Numbered from the stretch's first letter, positions 1-9,941 are shown. The stretch is 64,000 bases of DNA from Aliagarivorans marinus DSM 23064 (GCF_000429485.1 NZ_AUBY01000023.1:1-64000); one strand, 5' to 3'. Numbers and translations: made by a program. The notes: a model not told the origin generated them from the letters alone.

Positions 1-1
1 C

Positions 2-232
2 CTGAGTGTTTCAGAGTATGTAGGCTTCGTGAAAGGAAGAACCGCGATTAGGTTGTTTGCGAAGTTTCCTTACTTGAGAAAGAAGAAACTGTGGGGTAAT
101 CACTTTTGGGAAAGAGGGTACTTCGTTGACTCCGTTGGGGCGAACGAAGACATAATCAGGCGGTATGTCAGGCATCAAGACAAGGTAGAGAAAGAAGAGC
201 AAGAACGCCAGATGTCACTAGAAATGCAGTAG
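2..232 (+). mobile_element. tnpA: IS200/IS605-type transposase TnpA, C-terminal part (cut by window start)
   Basis: The frame is open from base 2 and ends at 232, so only the last 76 or so residues are present. The visible part has the family's late signature: GNHFWERGYFV followed by IIRRYVRHQ, where the Tyr matches the single catalytic tyrosine of Y1 (HUH-type) transposases. The HUH histidine pair would lie upstream of the window. These enzymes move single-stranded DNA by cutting beside subterminal hairpins, and two hairpins follow the gene directly. A highly charged tail (KVEKEEQERQ) closes the protein. Whether the copy is intact cannot be seen here. Confidence 0.85.
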
Positions 233-241
233 TATAGGTGA

Positions 242-294
242 GCCCCCTTCTAGGGGGCCGTGTCAAAGCCACCTGCTCAGCAGGTGGATTTTTT
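242..294 (+). terminator. IS right-end hairpin pair, the second a terminator
   Basis: Two perfect hairpins follow the transposase: GCCCCCT/AGGGGGC (242-258, 3-nt loop) and CCACCTGC/GCAGGTGG (269-287, 3-nt loop), the latter followed by six T on the plus strand. IS200/IS605 elements carry subterminal hairpins at their ends and a terminator there, so one of these is probably the right-end recognition hairpin. The exact element end, likely within a few bases after 294, cannot be fixed without an empty site. Confidence 0.6.
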
Positions 295-316
295 ACTGGG
301 CGGAAAGCGTGTTCGC

Positions 317-895
317 TTAGTAGTAGGAGTGCTCGCCCGCTTGGTGTTCGGTAATATCGCGCACGCCGGTTAGCTCACCCGGGAACATTTCCAGCAGCTG
401 CTTCTCAATGCCCTCTTTAAGGGTCACATCGACCATCGAGCAGCCATTACAACCGCCGCCGAACTGCAGTACCACAACGCCTTCGTCGGTCAGCTCCAGC
501 ACGGTCACGTTACCGCCGTGGGCTGCCAGGTTGGGGTTAACCTGCGATTGAATCACGTACTCAACACGTTCGATCAGCGGCGCGTCGTCGTCGACCTTAC
601 GCATCTTAGCGTTAGGCGCTTTCAAGGTTAGCTGCGAGCCCACCTTATCGGTGACGAAGTCAATCTCAGCGTCTTCCAAGAACGGCGCGCTGGCGGTATC
701 GATCATCGCATCAAAGCCGTTGAATGGCACCTTGATATCGTCTTGGTCGATGGAATCGGGTGGGCAGTAAGATACACCACACTCGGCATTAGCGGTGCCG
801 GGGTTTACCACGAATACGCGGATCTGGGTACCTTCAGGCTGTTGCTCCAAGAGTTTGGCAAAGTGTTCCTGAGCTGTCTCAGAGATGGTGATCAT
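317..895 (-). CDS. nfuA: Fe/S biogenesis protein NfuA
   Basis: 192 residues, the usual length. NfuA carries [4Fe-4S] clusters to target apoproteins under oxidative stress or iron limitation. The N-terminal half is the degenerate A-type scaffold domain (about 1-95); the C-terminal Nfu domain has [11 protein letters not shown] with Cys149 and Cys152, the cluster-ligating CxxC. The start ATG is preceded by AGAGGT about 4 bases upstream. It lies next to comF and bioH as in E. coli (bioH-gntX-nfuA), but is transcribed with comF and away from bioH. Confidence 0.97.
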   Translation of the reverse strand: MITISETAQEHFAKLLEQQPEGTQIRVFVVNPGTANAECGVSYCPPDSIDQDDIKVPFNGFDAMIDTASAPFLEDAEIDFVTDKVGSQLTLKAPNAKMRKVDDDAPLIERVEYVIQSQVNPNLAAHGGNVTVLELTDEGVVVLQFGGGCNGCSMVDVTLKEGIEKQLLEMFPGELTGVRDITEHQAGEHSYY

Positions 896-968
896 ATTTA
901 CCTCTAATACCTGAGTAGTTTACTTGGGTTTAATTGTACTGGTTTTGCCAGAGCAGGGCTAGCGAAGA

Positions 969-1685
969 TTATTTAGGGGTACGGGCGATAGCCCATACCT
1001 CAACGCGCTGCACGCCGGCCTGCTTGAGCTGCTGTGCTAATACGTCTGCAGTACTGCAAGTGGTCACCACGTCATCGATCAGGATTACGGATTCAGGTAG
1101 GTCGCCTTTAAGTAAGCGGAAGCTGCGGCCCAATGCGCGGCGGCGGGCACGCCCCGAGAGCTTCACTTGGGCCTTGCCAAGGCGGTGACGGCGAAACAGG
1201 CTGCGCAGTGGTTGCCGGTGGTAGCGAGCAAGTTCGCGCGCCAGCAGTTCGCTTTGGTTAAAGCCGCGCCGCCACTGCTTCCAGCAATGCTGCGGTACGA
1301 AGGTGAATTCTATACGCTCACTTGGAAGGTGCTGAGCGCAGTGCTGCCACAACAAGTGGGCAAGCGGTCGAGCCAAGTGTTGTTGACCGCCGTATTTAAA
1401 GCGTTTGATCAGTGTATCCAAGGGCCACTGGTAATCACCCAGTACCCGCACCTTGTCGAAGTGGCGCGGGTAGCGTTGGCACTCGCCACAGATACCTGCT
1501 GTGCCCATCTCGATGGCGCAGCACTCGCAGCGCGCCAGTCGCTCCGGCTCTAGCAGTTTCAGGCAGCTATAACATATCCCCGCCGAGAGTTTCGCTGAGG
1601 CCCCATCCACAGGTTGATGACAAACGCTGCAGCGCAGCGCCGTCTGTAGATGATGATTCAAACTCAGCCTGAGGCTAGGTAACAT
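969..1685 (-). CDS. comF: ComF/GntX family phosphoribosyltransferase-like protein
   Basis: About 238 residues. An N-terminal zinc-ribbon region has paired cysteines (CSVC, CYSC, CECC, CGEC in the first 75 residues); the C-terminal part is a type I phosphoribosyltransferase fold with the PRPP-binding signature VILIDDVVTTCSTA. ComF proteins act in uptake of transforming DNA; the E. coli homologue GntX is linked to growth on DNA as nutrient. I place the start at 1685 rather than 1706 because GAGGAG sits 9 bases before the inner ATG and would otherwise be coding. It is divergent from bioH with only about 30 bases between. Confidence 0.9.
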   Translation of the reverse strand: MLPSLRLSLNHHLQTALRCSVCHQPVDGASAKLSAGICYSCLKLLEPERLARCECCAIEMGTAGICGECQRYPRHFDKVRVLGDYQWPLDTLIKRFKYGGQQHLARPLAHLLWQHCAQHLPSERIEFTFVPQHCWKQWRRGFNQSELLARELARYHRQPLRSLFRRHRLGKAQVKLSGRARRRALGRSFRLLKGDLPESVILIDDVVTTCSTADVLAQQLKQAGVQRVEVWAIARTPK

Positions 1686-1715
1686 AGATGTTTTCTCCTC
1701 TAGCATGCAGTGTAG

Positions 1716-2492
1716 ATGACAGCGTTACATAGTGAAGTACAAGGAAGCGGGCCCGACTTAGTGTTGCTCCACGGTTGGGGCATGAACGGGGCGATTTGGC
1801 ACAGTGTCGAAGCGCGTTTGGCCGAACATTATCGGATCCATATCGTGGACTTGCCGGGCTTTGGCCACAGCCCATGGGATAGCTCGCTGAGTCACCTCAG
1901 TGACATCGCCCTGCAGGTGCGCAACGTGGTGCCAGAGCATGCAGTATGGATGGGCTGGTCGCTCGGTGGATTGGTGGCCAAGCAGGCCTGCCTGGATTTC
2001 GGGTCGCAGATCCGCGCCCTTATCACTGTTGCCAGCAGCGCTCATTTTGTGGCGAAAGAGAACTGGCCGGGCATCAAGCCCGAGGTGCTTAAAGGCTTCT
2101 CGGCCGGGCTACAGGCGGATTTCTCGAAAACGCTGCGGCAGTTTTTAGCGATTCAGGCGATGGGCAGTGCCAATGCCAAGCAAGATATTAAGTTACTGCG
2201 CCAGCAGCTGGAGAGCCGCCCGCAACCGCAGCTGCAAGCTTTAGAGCTAGGGTTGAACCTATTGCAGGAGAGCGACCTGCGCGCTCGCCTCTCCGAGATT
2301 GTGGTGCCGTGGCTGCAGATCTTCGGCCACAGCGATAGCCTGGTGCCACGGCAAGCCCGCGAATCCCATGGCGCGCTGCATGGCAATATCGAGCAGTGCG
2401 TCCTGCGCGGCTCCTCCCACGCGCCCTTTGTGAGCGAACCTGAGCAGTTCTGCGTAGAGGTAAATACCTTCCTCAGATGGGTACTGGTTTAA
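1716..2492 (+). CDS. bioH: Pimeloyl-[acyl-carrier protein] methyl ester esterase BioH
   Basis: 258-residue alpha/beta hydrolase. BioH removes the methyl group from pimeloyl-ACP methyl ester, ending the BioC-dependent route to the pimelate moiety of biotin. The N-terminus (GPDLVLLHGWGMNGAIW) is nearly diagnostic for BioH. The nucleophile elbow is GWSLGG near residue 80 and the catalytic His is in GSSHAPF near the C-terminus. The gene is monocistronic here; no other biotin gene is in the window. A long palindrome lies directly downstream. Confidence 0.95.
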   Translation: MTALHSEVQGSGPDLVLLHGWGMNGAIWHSVEARLAEHYRIHIVDLPGFGHSPWDSSLSHLSDIALQVRNVVPEHAVWMGWSLGGLVAKQACLDFGSQIRALITVASSAHFVAKENWPGIKPEVLKGFSAGLQADFSKTLRQFLAIQAMGSANAKQDIKLLRQQLESRPQPQLQALELGLNLLQESDLRARLSEIVVPWLQIFGHSDSLVPRQARESHGALHGNIEQCVLRGSSHAPFVSEPEQFCVEVNTFLRWVLV

Positions 2493-2530
2493 CACTAATC
2501 CACATAAGTAACGGAGCATTCTTGCTGGTT

Positions 2531-2610
2531 AAAATCATTGATGACAGCGTCAGCGCTTTTGTAATTAGCCCACTAGTTACTGCAAGCGCTTCCTCGTCCT
2601 CAATGATTTT
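2531..2610. repeat. 80-bp imperfect palindrome in the bioH-downstream gap
   Basis: The outer arms AAAATCATTGATGAC (2531-2545) and GTCCTCAATGATTTT (2596-2610) are complementary with one mismatch, and the interior continues to pair (AGCGCTT with AAGCGCT, GTAA with TTAC, TAG with CTA), leaving a 4-5 nt tip. The whole unit folds back on itself. There is no poly-T run, so it is not an ordinary terminator; it may be a palindromic repeat unit or a structured RNA. The remaining bases between bioH and the next gene hold only a presumed promoter. Confidence 0.6.
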
Positions 2611-2707
2611 CTCTGCGCAATAACTGATCAGTTACCTATCTGGATTGGTGTATAAATGAACATCTTGCTAGAATTAAAGGTCGGTAGGTTATTTTTCTGG
2701 AGGGCTT

Positions 2708-2941
2708 ATGCGGGTTGATGCGGGAAGCAGTGGCTTTCAAATCATCCAGAAAGCCAGTCAAACGGTCACCCAATCAGCGCAGAATCTCGCTGAAGTGGCG
2801 GCTGGGCGCGAGCCTCAGCAAGGCGAAGTGGTTAAGTCCTTGGTCGATATGACCCAAGCCGAGCTCTACGCCAAGGCGGGCGCTAAGGTCATCCAGACCG
2901 AATCCGCCATGATGGGCAGCATACTGGATATCGAAGCCTGA
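2708..2941 (+). CDS. Small protein resembling the C-terminal tail of flagellar rod/hook proteins
   Basis: 77 residues with a good ribosome site (GGAGGG, 2699-2704). The C-terminal half reads like the conserved end of flagellar axial proteins such as FlgB/FlgG: VVKSLVDMTQAELYAKAGA then KVIQTESAMMGSILDI, compared with the family pattern VDMIEAQRAYEANAKVI..ADEMLGTLLDI. No other axial domain is present and no flagellar gene is nearby. Its stop TGA overlaps the ATG of the next gene by one base, so the two are probably translationally coupled. Function unknown; the resemblance is by eye. Confidence 0.7.
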   Translation: MRVDAGSSGFQIIQKASQTVTQSAQNLAEVAAGREPQQGEVVKSLVDMTQAELYAKAGAKVIQTESAMMGSILDIEA

Positions 2942-3885
2942 TGAATATTAACGTCACCTTACCCAATGTGTTTCCGAACACCCTGCAGGTGCCCACCGAG
3001 TCTGCTCGGCGCGACAACCTGCAACGGGAGGTGATTGCCCAGCCCAAAGAAAGCCAAGCCTACAACCGCGAGCGTGAGGTAGGCTCCGATCAAGACCGCT
3101 CCAAGCCCCGCCAAGTTCTGCAGCACACCCAACAAGAAGGTCAGCACGAGCGAATCAATCCGCGCGAGCAAGAGCAGCGTCAGGCTCAAGATCGCCAACA
3201 AGGCGAGCAACGCGGTGAACAGCAAGGCCAGCAAGAGCAACAAGGTCAGCAGCGCCAGCAAGGCCAGCAGCAAGGCTTTAGCGATACTGAGCAGCAGAAA
3301 CTCGCCGAGCTAAAAGCCCGCGATCGCGAGGTGCGCACCCACGAGCAGCAACACCAAGCGGTGGGTGGCCAGTATGCCAGTGCACCGAGCTACGAGTTTG
3401 AGCGTGGCCCCGATGGTAAGCAGTATGCGGTAGGGGGCGAGGTCAGCATCAGCACCTCCGAGATCCCCAACGATCCCGAGGCGACCATCGCCAAGATGCA
3501 GCAGGTGGAGCGCGCAGCCCTTGCTCCCGCCCAGCCATCCAGCCAAGACCGCCAAGTAGCGGCTCAGGCCCGTGGAACCCAGATCGAAGCGCGCCAAGAG
3601 CTGCAAGCTATGCAGCGTGAGGAACAAGGCGAGCAGCTACAGCACTCACAAGCGCCGCGGCTGTTCCCCTCTGATGAGCAGCCGTCTACATTGGTTCCTG
3701 GATCGCAGCCGAGCGATGTCAGTGGCCTGCAGCCAGATGAGAAGCAGCGGGTATTAGCCGGAGAGTTACGCCAGCGCTATCCCGACCTCAGCGAGCAGAT
3801 GCAGCAACGCCAGCAAAGTATCTCCCAGCGTTATCAAAGCACCGGGCAGTTCCGCCCAGAGAGCATCCTCTCCCTGAGCGCTTAG
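2941..3885 (+). CDS. SprA-related putative metalloprotease with HEXXH motif
   Basis: 314 residues. It matches the widespread SprA-related (catalase-annotated) family: a central segment AELKARDREVRTHEQQHQ with HEQQH at 134-138 as the zinc-binding HEXXH motif, followed by the conserved AVGGQYASAPSYEFERGPDG and a VGGEVSI strand. Residues about 60-112 are a Q/E/R-rich low-complexity linker made of CAGCAAGG-like repeats, and the C-terminus is again Q-rich. No signal peptide is visible, so the protein is probably cytoplasmic. Substrate unknown; coupled to the small flagellar-like gene before it. Confidence 0.8.
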   Translation: MNINVTLPNVFPNTLQVPTESARRDNLQREVIAQPKESQAYNREREVGSDQDRSKPRQVLQHTQQEGQHERINPREQEQRQAQDRQQGEQRGEQQGQQEQQGQQRQQGQQQGFSDTEQQKLAELKARDREVRTHEQQHQAVGGQYASAPSYEFERGPDGKQYAVGGEVSISTSEIPNDPEATIAKMQQVERAALAPAQPSSQDRQVAAQARGTQIEARQELQAMQREEQGEQLQHSQAPRLFPSDEQPSTLVPGSQPSDVSGLQPDEKQRVLAGELRQRYPDLSEQMQQRQQSISQRYQSTGQFRPESILSLSA

Positions 3886-3897
3886 TCCTTACCCTCT

Positions 3898-6216
3898 CTA
3901 TTTCCTTTTTGCGTTAGCAAAGGCATCGGCAAAGGCCGAGTTGAGCTGAGCCGGTTTGTTGCCGCCTGAGCGCTGGCCTTGATGGCGACTCGCCCCGCCA
4001 TGTGGCTTGTTGCTGCGCCGTGGCTGGGCACTGGCATTACTGCCGCCGCTTTGCACTTCGTCGTCCATTCGCATACTCAGGCCGATGCGTTTGCGCGGCA
4101 CGTCCACTTCCATCACCTTGACCTTGACCACATCGCCGGCCTTTACCACTTGGTGTGGATCCTTGACGAACTGATGCGACAGGGCCGAGATATGAACCAG
4201 ACCATCTTGGTGCACGCCGATATCCACAAAGGCACCGAAGTTGGTGACATTGGTAACCACGCCTTCTAAGCGCATGCCGGTCTTGAGGTCTTTAAGGGTT
4301 TCTACTCCATCCTTAAACTCGGCGGTGGTGAACTCAGGGCGCGGGTCGCGGCCGGGCTTTTTCAGCTCGCTGATGATGTCTTTGACCGTCGGCAGACCGA
4401 AGTTGTCATCGGTAAACTGCTGGGGATCGAGCTTGTTCAGCACGCTGTCGTTGGCTACCAGTTGCTGGATGTCCAGCTGGCAGTGCGAGGCAATTGCCTT
4501 GACCACTGGGTAGGCCTCAGGGTGCACCGCCGAGCCATCCAGCGCATTGTTGCCGCCATTGATTCGCAAAAAGCCGGCACTTTGCTCGAAGGCTTTAGGG
4601 CCAAGGCGCGCTACCTTTTTGATCTGGCTGCGGTTGGCAAAGGCGCCGTTCTCGTCGCGGTAGGCCACGATATTGTCGGCGATGGTTTGGTTGAGGCCGG
4701 CCACCCGGCTAAGTAGCGGCGCGGAGGCGGTATTCAGATCCACCCCTACGGCGTTTACACAGTCTTCCACCACGGTATCTAGCTGTTGGCTTAGCTGAGT
4801 CTGGCTAACATCGTGCTGGTACTGGCCAACGCCGATGGATTTAGGGTCGATCTTCACCAGCTCGGCCAGCGGGTCTTGCAGGCGACGGGCAATCGATACT
4901 GCACCGCGTATGCTTACGTCCAGATCCGGGAATTCTTTGGCGGCCAGCTCCGAGGCGGAGTAGACCGAGGCGCCGGCTTCGCTGACCATCAGCTTTTTCA
5001 GCTTAGGGATCTGCAGCAGTGTCAGTAGCTCTTTGGCAAGCTTATCGGTCTCCCGAGAGGCGGTGCCGTTACCGATGCTGATCAGCTCAACATCGTGGCG
5101 TTTCACCAGCTCGGCAAGGGTCGCCAAACTGGCCTGCCATTGGTTTTTCGGTGCGTGCGGGTAGATGGTGGCCATATCAACCAGCTTACCGGTGGCATCG
5201 ACCACTGCGACTTTCACTCCGGTACGCAGGCCGGGATCGAGCCCCATGGTGGCCTTGGTGCCTGCCGGTGCGGCCATCAGCAGATCGTTAAGGTTGCGCG
5301 AGAATACATCGATAGCGGCGGTTTCGGCGCGCTCGCGCAGTGCGTTTAATAGCTCGGTCTCCAGCGAGAGCTTGAGCTTCACCCGCCAGGTCCATTGCAC
5401 TACGCTGGCCAGCCAGGCATCGGCGGGACGTTGCTGTTGGCGGATCCCGGTGTGCTCGGCAATCAGGTATTCCGCCGGGTGAGAAGCGCCTTCTTCGCCG
5501 ATCACAAGGTTAAGCTGTAACACCCCCTCGTTGCGGCCGCGTAGCATGGCTAACGCGCGGTGCGATGGCACCTTGCTTAGCGCTTCGCGATAGTCGAAGT
5601 AGTCCTGGAACTTCTGGCCGTTTTGCTCTTGTCCGGGGACTACGCTGCTTTGAAGCTCACCGTCGCGATTGAGCAAGGCGCGTAAGCCTGCCAGCAAGCC
5701 GGCATCCATGGCAAAGCGCTCCATCAGGATAAACTTGGCACCGTCGAGGCAGGCCTTGCTGTCGGCGAATCCGGCTTCGGCATCGATAAACGATTGGGCT
5801 TCGCTTTCCGGGTTAAGCTCTGGCTGTGCAAACAGGCGATCCGCCAGCGGCTCTAACCCGGCCTCAATGGCGATCTGCCCCTTGGTACGGCGTTTCGGCT
5901 TATAGGGGAGGTACAGGTCTTCCAGCTCGGTCTTGCTTTCGCAGTCGCTGATTTGCTTTCGCAGCGCGTCGCTGAGTTTGCCTTGTTCATCGATGGATTT
6001 GAGGATGGTCTCGCGGCGTGCCTGTAGTTCGCGCAGGTAGCTGAGGCGTTGCTCCAGCTTACGTAGCTGGGTGTCATCCAAGCCGCCGGTCACCTCTTTA
6101 CGGTAACGGGCAACAAAGGGAACGGTGGCGCCTTCATCAAGCAGCTGGGTGGCTGCGTTGACTTGTTGGGCCTTGGCGCCGATCTCCTCGGCGATGATCT
6201 TGGCGATGTCTTGCAT
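3898..6216 (-). CDS. tex: Tex family RNA-binding transcription accessory protein
   Basis: 772 residues from the chosen start. Tex/YhgF binds nucleic acid and supports transcription under stress. It has the N-terminal helical Tex domain ([20 protein letters not shown] near residue 25), a YqgF/RNase H-like domain ([17 protein letters not shown]), two helix-hairpin-helix stretches ([13 protein letters not shown] and following) and a C-terminal S1 domain ([21 protein letters not shown]), then a basic disordered tail. I use the ATG at 6216 because the E. coli protein aligns there; an ATG at 6255 would add 13 residues without family support. It ends 12 bases from the convergent metalloprotease gene. 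Confidence 0.95.
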   Translation of the reverse strand: MQDIAKIIAEEIGAKAQQVNAATQLLDEGATVPFVARYRKEVTGGLDDTQLRKLEQRLSYLRELQARRETILKSIDEQGKLSDALRKQISDCESKTELEDLYLPYKPKRRTKGQIAIEAGLEPLADRLFAQPELNPESEAQSFIDAEAGFADSKACLDGAKFILMERFAMDAGLLAGLRALLNRDGELQSSVVPGQEQNGQKFQDYFDYREALSKVPSHRALAMLRGRNEGVLQLNLVIGEEGASHPAEYLIAEHTGIRQQQRPADAWLASVVQWTWRVKLKLSLETELLNALRERAETAAIDVFSRNLNDLLMAAPAGTKATMGLDPGLRTGVKVAVVDATGKLVDMATIYPHAPKNQWQASLATLAELVKRHDVELISIGNGTASRETDKLAKELLTLLQIPKLKKLMVSEAGASVYSASELAAKEFPDLDVSIRGAVSIARRLQDPLAELVKIDPKSIGVGQYQHDVSQTQLSQQLDTVVEDCVNAVGVDLNTASAPLLSRVAGLNQTIADNIVAYRDENGAFANRSQIKKVARLGPKAFEQSAGFLRINGGNNALDGSAVHPEAYPVVKAIASHCQLDIQQLVANDSVLNKLDPQQFTDDNFGLPTVKDIISELKKPGRDPRPEFTTAEFKDGVETLKDLKTGMRLEGVVTNVTNFGAFVDIGVHQDGLVHISALSHQFVKDPHQVVKAGDVVKVKVMEVDVPRKRIGLSMRMDDEVQSGGSNASAQPRRSNKPHGGASRHQGQRSGGNKPAQLNSAFADAFANAKRK

Positions 6217-6467
6217 GATGCTTATCTGTCTAAACCCTTCACTGGGCGGGGGCATCTATCATAGTGGCTTTGCCCGGCGCTGCAAGCCTGCTGCTTGGCT
6301 CTTGTTGTGTGCTTACACAAAAACTTCACCTAGTGACGAATAACCTGTGATAGCGTTTTCCCTTCAAAAGTCTGTCATTCGGCCTAAGCCATCCACCAGA
6401 AATCGGGGTTCTACGGGTAATTACCGCGTACTTATAAAATTATCTGTGGCTATATTGATCTTTTGGG

Positions 6468-6499
6468 GTAAACGTTTACACTTTGCGATAGTGATCACA
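6468..6499 (+). promoter_or_regulatory. LacI/GalR-type operator and CRP site before galE
   Basis: GTAAACGTTTAC (6468-6479) is a perfect 12-bp palindrome of the kind bound by LacI/GalR repressors. Five bases later, TGCGA-N6-TCACA (6484-6499) matches the CRP consensus TGTGA-N6-TCACA with one mismatch. The pair fits galactose induction plus catabolite control of galETK. No regulator gene is adjacent. The rest of the 6217-6599 gap shows no convincing gene. Confidence 0.65.
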
Positions 6500-6599
6500 G
6501 CGGCGAGCTTAGGTAGGCTGATAGAATTGGCCTCAATACTAGGGTACAGAGCCCTTGGAGGTCGTAGTTTTTGACCTTACTAATTAACAGGAGTGGACT

Positions 6600-7625
6600 G
6601 TGAAAGTTCTGGTAACGGGTGGAATGGGCTATATCGGTAGCCACACATGTATTCAAATGATTGAAGCCGGCATGCAGCCGATCATCGTGGACAACCTGTG
6701 CAACAGTAAAGCGACCGTGCTGGCGCGCGTCGAGAAACTGAGTGGCGTACAGCCGCTGTTCTATCAGGGCGATATCCGTGACCGCGAGTTGCTCAAGCGC
6801 ATCTTCAGCGAGCACGACATCGACTCGGTGATCCACTTTGCCGGTTTGAAGGCGGTGGGTGAATCAGTGGCCAAGCCGCTGGAATACTACGACAACAACG
6901 TGCACGGCTCTTTGGTACTGGCGGAAGTGATGCGTGATGCGGGCGTGAAAAGTATCGTATTCTCCTCTTCGGCCACCGTCTATGGCGACCCGGAAGAGAT
7001 CCCGATTAAAGAGACCACCGCAGTGGGCGCAACCACCAACCCTTACGGCCGCAGTAAGTACATGGTGGAAGAGTGCTTCCGCGATATGCAGCACGCCGAC
7101 CCTGAGTGGAGCGTGACCTTGCTGCGCTACTTTAACCCGGTTGGCTCGCACCCATCAGGGGATTTGGGCGAAGACCCACAAGGTATTCCTAACAACCTTA
7201 TGCCGTTTATCGCCCAGGTGGCGGTAGGTCGCCGTGAGCAGCTATCCGTGTTCGGTGACGATTACCCAACCGTAGATGGCACCGGTGTACGCGATTACAT
7301 CCACGTGATGGATCTGGCCGACGGCCACGTTGCGGCCCTCAAAGCTGTAGGTGCCAAACAAGGTCTGCACATCTACAACCTGGGTACCGGCCAAGGCAGC
7401 AGTGTACTGCAGATGGTAGAGGCCTTTGCTCAGGCTAGTGGCCAGCCGATCCCTTATCAAATTTGTCCGCGCCGCCCCGGTGATATCGCCGAGTGCTGGG
7501 CAGACCCAAGTAAAGCTGAAGCCGATCTCGGTTGGAAGGCCACCCGCAGCGTTGCGGATATGGCCGCCGATACCTGGCGTTGGCAATCCAATAACCCTCA
7601 AGGCTATCCCGATAGCGAAGACTAG
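6600..7625 (+). CDS. galE: UDP-glucose 4-epimerase
   Basis: 341 residues, a short-chain dehydrogenase-like epimerase that interconverts UDP-galactose and UDP-glucose with bound NAD. The Rossmann glycine motif is GGMGYIGSH at 7-15, the catalytic pair is in [10 protein letters not shown] (YxxxK), and the Ser of [14 protein letters not shown] precedes it. It starts with GTG at 6600 after AACAGGAGTG. It is first gene of galE-galT-galK, 14 bases before galT; no galM or galP is in the window. Confidence 0.97.
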   Translation: MKVLVTGGMGYIGSHTCIQMIEAGMQPIIVDNLCNSKATVLARVEKLSGVQPLFYQGDIRDRELLKRIFSEHDIDSVIHFAGLKAVGESVAKPLEYYDNNVHGSLVLAEVMRDAGVKSIVFSSSATVYGDPEEIPIKETTAVGATTNPYGRSKYMVEECFRDMQHADPEWSVTLLRYFNPVGSHPSGDLGEDPQGIPNNLMPFIAQVAVGRREQLSVFGDDYPTVDGTGVRDYIHVMDLADGHVAALKAVGAKQGLHIYNLGTGQGSSVLQMVEAFAQASGQPIPYQICPRRPGDIAECWADPSKAEADLGWKATRSVADMAADTWRWQSNNPQGYPDSED

Positions 7626-7639
7626 TTTTAGGTAGAAGT

Positions 7640-8695
7640 ATGTCATTAGATACAGAGTTCGATGCGACAGAACATCCGCATCGCCGATACAACCCGCTTA
7701 CCGGGCAATATGTACTGGTGTCTCCGCACCGGGCCAAGCGCCCATGGCAGGGGCAGGATGAAGCGCCAGAAGAGTCAGAAGCTAAGTCCTACGATAGCGA
7801 ATGTTTCCTGTGTGCAGGTAACACCCGGGTATCTGGTGACGTAAACCCAGACTACAAAGGCACCTTTGTTTTCAGTAACGACTTTGCTGCCCTGCAGCAA
7901 GATACCCCCGACGTGCCAGAGAGTGGTGACCCGCTGTTTCGCGCTGAAAGTGCTCGCGGCCTGAGCCGGGTGCTGTGTTTCTCTGAAGATCACAGCCGCA
8001 CCCTGCCAGAGCTGAGCGTACCCGCGATCCGTGGTGTTGTTGATACCTGGGACGAGCAAGTCTCTGAGCTGGGTAAAGACTACCTATGGGTACAGGCGTT
8101 TGAGAACAAAGGTGCGATGATGGGCTGTTCGCAGCCGCATCCGCATGGCCAGATCTGGGCCAACAGCTTCTTGCCAAACGAGATTGCCCGTAAAGACGTA
8201 TTGCTGCGTGAATACTACGAGCAAAACCAGCGCAACCTGCTGGAAGACTACGTCGCTCGCGAGATGGAAGACGGTGCCCGCACCGTGGTGGAGACCGAAC
8301 ACTGGCTGGCAGTGGTACCGTACTGGGCGGCTTGGCCGTTCGAAACCATGCTGATGCCTAAAGCCACCGCGCGCCGTTTTGAAGACCTGAGCGAAGCGCA
8401 GCGCGACGACTTAGCGCTGGCACTGAAAAAGCTGACTTCACGCTACGACAACCTATTCAAGTGCTCATTCCCATACTCTATGGGCTGGCACTATGCGCCG
8501 TTTTTCAAAGATGGCGAAGGCATTGAACACTGGCAGCTGCATGCCTTGTTCTACCCACCACTACTGCGCTCAGCCAGCGTACGTAAGTTTATGGTGGGCT
8601 ACGAGATGTTGGCAGAAAGCCAGCGTGACCTCACCCCAGAACAAGCTGCTGATCGCCTGCGTGCGGTTAGCGATGTGCATTACAAAGATCAATAG
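7640..8695 (+). CDS. galT: Galactose-1-phosphate uridylyltransferase
   Basis: 351 residues, class I GalT of the HIT-like fold. It transfers UMP from UDP-glucose to galactose-1-phosphate. The active-site HPH is in [12 protein letters not shown], whose middle His becomes uridylylated; CFLCAG supplies the zinc cysteines near residue 55. The N-terminus ([20 protein letters not shown]) is typical. It sits between galE and galK with short spacers (14 and 8 bases), so it belongs to one operon. Confidence 0.97.
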   Translation: MSLDTEFDATEHPHRRYNPLTGQYVLVSPHRAKRPWQGQDEAPEESEAKSYDSECFLCAGNTRVSGDVNPDYKGTFVFSNDFAALQQDTPDVPESGDPLFRAESARGLSRVLCFSEDHSRTLPELSVPAIRGVVDTWDEQVSELGKDYLWVQAFENKGAMMGCSQPHPHGQIWANSFLPNEIARKDVLLREYYEQNQRNLLEDYVAREMEDGARTVVETEHWLAVVPYWAAWPFETMLMPKATARRFEDLSEAQRDDLALALKKLTSRYDNLFKCSFPYSMGWHYAPFFKDGEGIEHWQLHALFYPPLLRSASVRKFMVGYEMLAESQRDLTPEQAADRLRAVSDVHYKDQ

Positions 8696-8703
8696 GTCGT
8701 ATC

Positions 8704-9864
8704 ATGAGCAAGCAACAACAACTGGTTAACGCTGTATCCAGCAGCTTTGAAAAAGCGTTCAGCTATGCCCCAGCCAGCCTGATCCAGGCGCCGGGCCGAG
8801 TCAACCTGATCGGTGAGCACACTGACTACAACGACGGCTTTGTACTGCCTTGTGCCATTGACTATCAAGCGGTCGTTGCGGCTAGCCGCCGTGATGACAA
8901 GGTGGTGCGTGTTGTATCGGTGGATTATGACGATGCCCAAGACGAGTTCCGCCTTGACCAAGAGATTGAGTTTGTCGAAGGCAAGATGTGGGCAAACTAC
9001 ATCCGCGGTGTGGTGAAGTGTCTGTTGGCCCGTGGCTACCAGTTCGCTGGCGCCGATATCTCGGTGAGCGGTAACGTGCCACAGGGCGCAGGCCTGAGCT
9101 CGTCCGCTGCGCTGGAAGTGGTGATCGGCCAAACCTTCAAGACCTTGTACAACCTGAGCATCAGCCAGCAAGAGATTGCCCTTAACGGCCAGCAGGCTGA
9201 GAACGAGTTTGTGGGCTGTAACTGCGGCATCATGGACCAGCTGATCTCAGCCGAAGGCAAGCAAGACCATGCCCTGCTGATCGACTGCCGTAGCTTGGAA
9301 ACTCGCCCGGTAGCCATGCCTACCGATCTGGCGGTGATGATCATCAACTCCAACAAGAAGCGCGGCTTGGTAGACAGCGAGTACAACACTCGCCGTGAGC
9401 AGTGTGAAGAAGCCGCCCGCTACTTCAAGGTGAAAGCGCTGCGTGATGTGACCCTCGAGCAGTTGGAAGCCGCCAAGTCAGAGATCTCTGAGCTGGTGTA
9501 CAAGCGCGCTCGCCACGTTATCACCGAGAACACCCGCACCGAGCAAGCCGCCGATGCGCTGGCCAAGGGTGACAAGGTTGTGATGGCGAGTCTGATGGCT
9601 GAGTCGCACGCATCGATGCGCGATGACTTTGAAATCACCGTTAGCGAGATCGATACCTTGGTAGAGATCGTCAAAGACGTAGCCGGCGAAGATGGCGGCG
9701 TGCGTATGACCGGCGGCGGCTTTGGTGGCTGCGTGGTATCGCTACTGCCACTGGATAAAGTCGAAGCTGCGCAGCAGGCTATCGAGCAACACTATTTTGC
9801 TAAGACTGGCTTGAAAGCCGACATCTACGTATGTCAGGCCAAAGACGGTGCTGGTGAAATCTAA
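8704..9864 (+). CDS. galK: Galactokinase
   Basis: 386-residue GHMP kinase that phosphorylates galactose at C1. The galactokinase signature [19 protein letters not shown] is at about 32-50, the ATP-binding GHMP motif is [13 protein letters not shown], and the C-terminal glycine motif is [13 protein letters not shown]. Last gene of the gal operon, followed by a strong terminator. Confidence 0.97.
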   Translation: MSKQQQLVNAVSSSFEKAFSYAPASLIQAPGRVNLIGEHTDYNDGFVLPCAIDYQAVVAASRRDDKVVRVVSVDYDDAQDEFRLDQEIEFVEGKMWANYIRGVVKCLLARGYQFAGADISVSGNVPQGAGLSSSAALEVVIGQTFKTLYNLSISQQEIALNGQQAENEFVGCNCGIMDQLISAEGKQDHALLIDCRSLETRPVAMPTDLAVMIINSNKKRGLVDSEYNTRREQCEEAARYFKVKALRDVTLEQLEAAKSEISELVYKRARHVITENTRTEQAADALAKGDKVVMASLMAESHASMRDDFEITVSEIDTLVEIVKDVAGEDGGVRMTGGGFGGCVVSLLPLDKVEAAQQAIEQHYFAKTGLKADIYVCQAKDGAGEI

Positions 9865-9911
9865 AGCCTTGGGAGCTATACCCCAACCCTAATTAGCAAT
9901 CCTAGTTGTTT

Positions 9912-9941
9912 ACGCTACCCACTTTGGGTAGCGTTTTTTTT
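9912..9941 (+). terminator. Terminator of galETK
   Basis: Perfect 9-bp stem ACGCTACCC/GGGTAGCGT with a 5-nt loop, running into eight T. Confidence 0.9.

Noticed and set aside
1167-1553. Plus-strand open frame of 128 codons opposite comF
   Set aside because: It is fully antisense to the zinc-finger and phosphoribosyltransferase coding sequence and has no recognisable product.
3170-3290. Repeated CAGCAAGG-like units that could suggest a small repeat array or CRISPR
   Set aside because: The repeats are in frame, encode a Gln-rich linker, vary in length and have no regular spacers.
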